Assembly: GCA_000697335.1 (NCBI GenBank)
Contig: JNEM01015011.1
Location: 1-21,135 of the forward strand
Direction of reading: 5' to 3'
From: Conidiobolus incongruus B7586
Taxonomy: Eukaryota > Entomophthoromycota > Entomophthoromycetes > Entomophthorales > Conidiobolaceae
Length of the DNA: 21,135 nt
In this document: positions 20,512-21,135 of the stretch, piece by piece
Layout of the letters: each line of letters begins with the position of its first letter
How positions within the stretch are numbered: the stretch's first letter is position 1
Program-made: the position numbers and the translations under genes
Notes under the pieces: model-generated
What the model saw: the letters and a program-made list of their open reading frames with translations, nothing else
Databases searched by the model: none
What the model was told of the DNA's origin: nothing

Positions 20512-21135
20512 TTATTGAGCAGCAGTCTTGGCGTGAGCTTCGGCCTTGTGGGCACGACGTTCAGCGGCACGGGAGGCGAGGAGAGCCTTGTATTCAGCGG
20601 CTTGAGCCTTGGAGCGAGCGGCACGGGCCTTCTTGGCAGCGATTTCAGCGCGCTTGCGTTGGAGGCGTTGAGGAGTAACAAGACGTTGGATCTTGGGGGC
20701 CTTGGTGTAGGGCTTCTTGTCAGCGTCCTTGGGTTGGACTTCACGGCGGATGACGTACTTACGGACATCGTCTTCCTTGGACAAGTTCTATATTATCAAA
20801 AAATACAAAACAAAGTGAGCGAAATATTTTTGTAATTTTAAAATTATTAATACTTACGAACATCTTACGGATTTTGTTGGCACGCTTGGGACCCAAACGC
20901 TTGGGAACAACGGTATCGGTGAGTCCGGGGATGTCTTGTTCACCTTGCTTAACAACAACTAAGGAGAGGACAGCCAAATCGGAACCGACGATACAACCGC
21001 GGACACTCTTGCGCTTACGTTCACCAGTACGGCGGGGACGGTAGCAGGAGTGACCCTTGGAGAGGAGAAGGCGGGGACGGTTGGGCAAGAGAACACCTTG
21101 CTTCATGGGGAAACCTTGCTTGTCGTTACCACCAG
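20512..21135 (-). CDS. RPS6: 40S ribosomal protein eS6, 5' end beyond the window
   Basis: Structural protein of the small ribosomal subunit. Two exons are visible: 21135-20858 (partial) and 20787-20512, with a 70-nt intron (GTAAGT...TAG) between KIRKMF and NLSKEDDV. The 183 visible residues follow yeast eS6 closely: [65 protein letters not shown] and [17 protein letters not shown]. By comparison with yeast (236 residues) about 53 N-terminal residues lie outside the window. The C-terminal helix is Ala-rich and ends AHAKTAAQ; the RRxSS phosphorylation motif at the end of yeast and animal eS6 is absent. GC content is the highest in the window, as expected for a highly expressed gene with strong codon bias. 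Confidence 0.96.

Noticed and set aside
20515-20835. 106-codon open frame opposite the eS6 gene
   Set aside because: Antisense shadow of the codon-biased eS6 exon. It runs through the eS6 intron and has no independent support.

Overview
The window looks like nuclear DNA from a very AT-rich fungus. It has short spliceosomal introns (42-70 nt) with GTAA donors and TAG or CAG acceptors. The proteins include an Exo70 exocyst subunit of yeast length, a Bem46/ABHD13-type hydrolase of S. pombe length, and a ribosomal protein eS6 with fungal-type sequence. All five genes end in TAA and use the standard code. I cannot fix the lineage from sequence alone. Low-GC early-diverging fungi such as the Entomophthoromycotina would fit, but that is a guess.

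Layout. Bases 92-2984 hold a decayed Tc1-like transposon with long terminal repeats of the inverted/direct-repeat type, split by a full-length mariner at 638-1950. A single-exon secreted GH25 lysozyme gene (minus strand) lies at 5075-5743. After about 4 kb of AT-rich DNA comes a small secreted, cysteine-containing protein gene (minus strand, 9713-10135), with a 475-bp internally deleted mariner derivative (10145-10619) nine bases upstream of its ATG. The EXO70 gene (plus strand, eight exons, 11718-13952) converges on the Bem46-like hydrolase gene (minus strand, six exons, 14093-15274), with 140 bp between stops. Another AT-rich stretch leads to a nested pair of mariners of the same family (about 17154-19359, interrupted by 17676-18972). 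The eS6 gene (minus strand) runs off the right edge.

The host genes are unrelated in function: secretion and polarity (Exo70, Bem46-like), cell-wall hydrolysis (GH25), translation (eS6), and an unknown surface or secreted protein. Nothing suggests an operon or gene cluster. The unifying story is the transposons. All are DD34D mariner or DD34E Tc1 relatives, all are dead, and all are decayed mainly by C-to-T and G-to-A change. I found no CpG dinucleotide in any copy by eye, although CpG persists in the surrounding AT-rich DNA. This is the pattern expected of cytosine methylation or an RIP-like process aimed at repeats.
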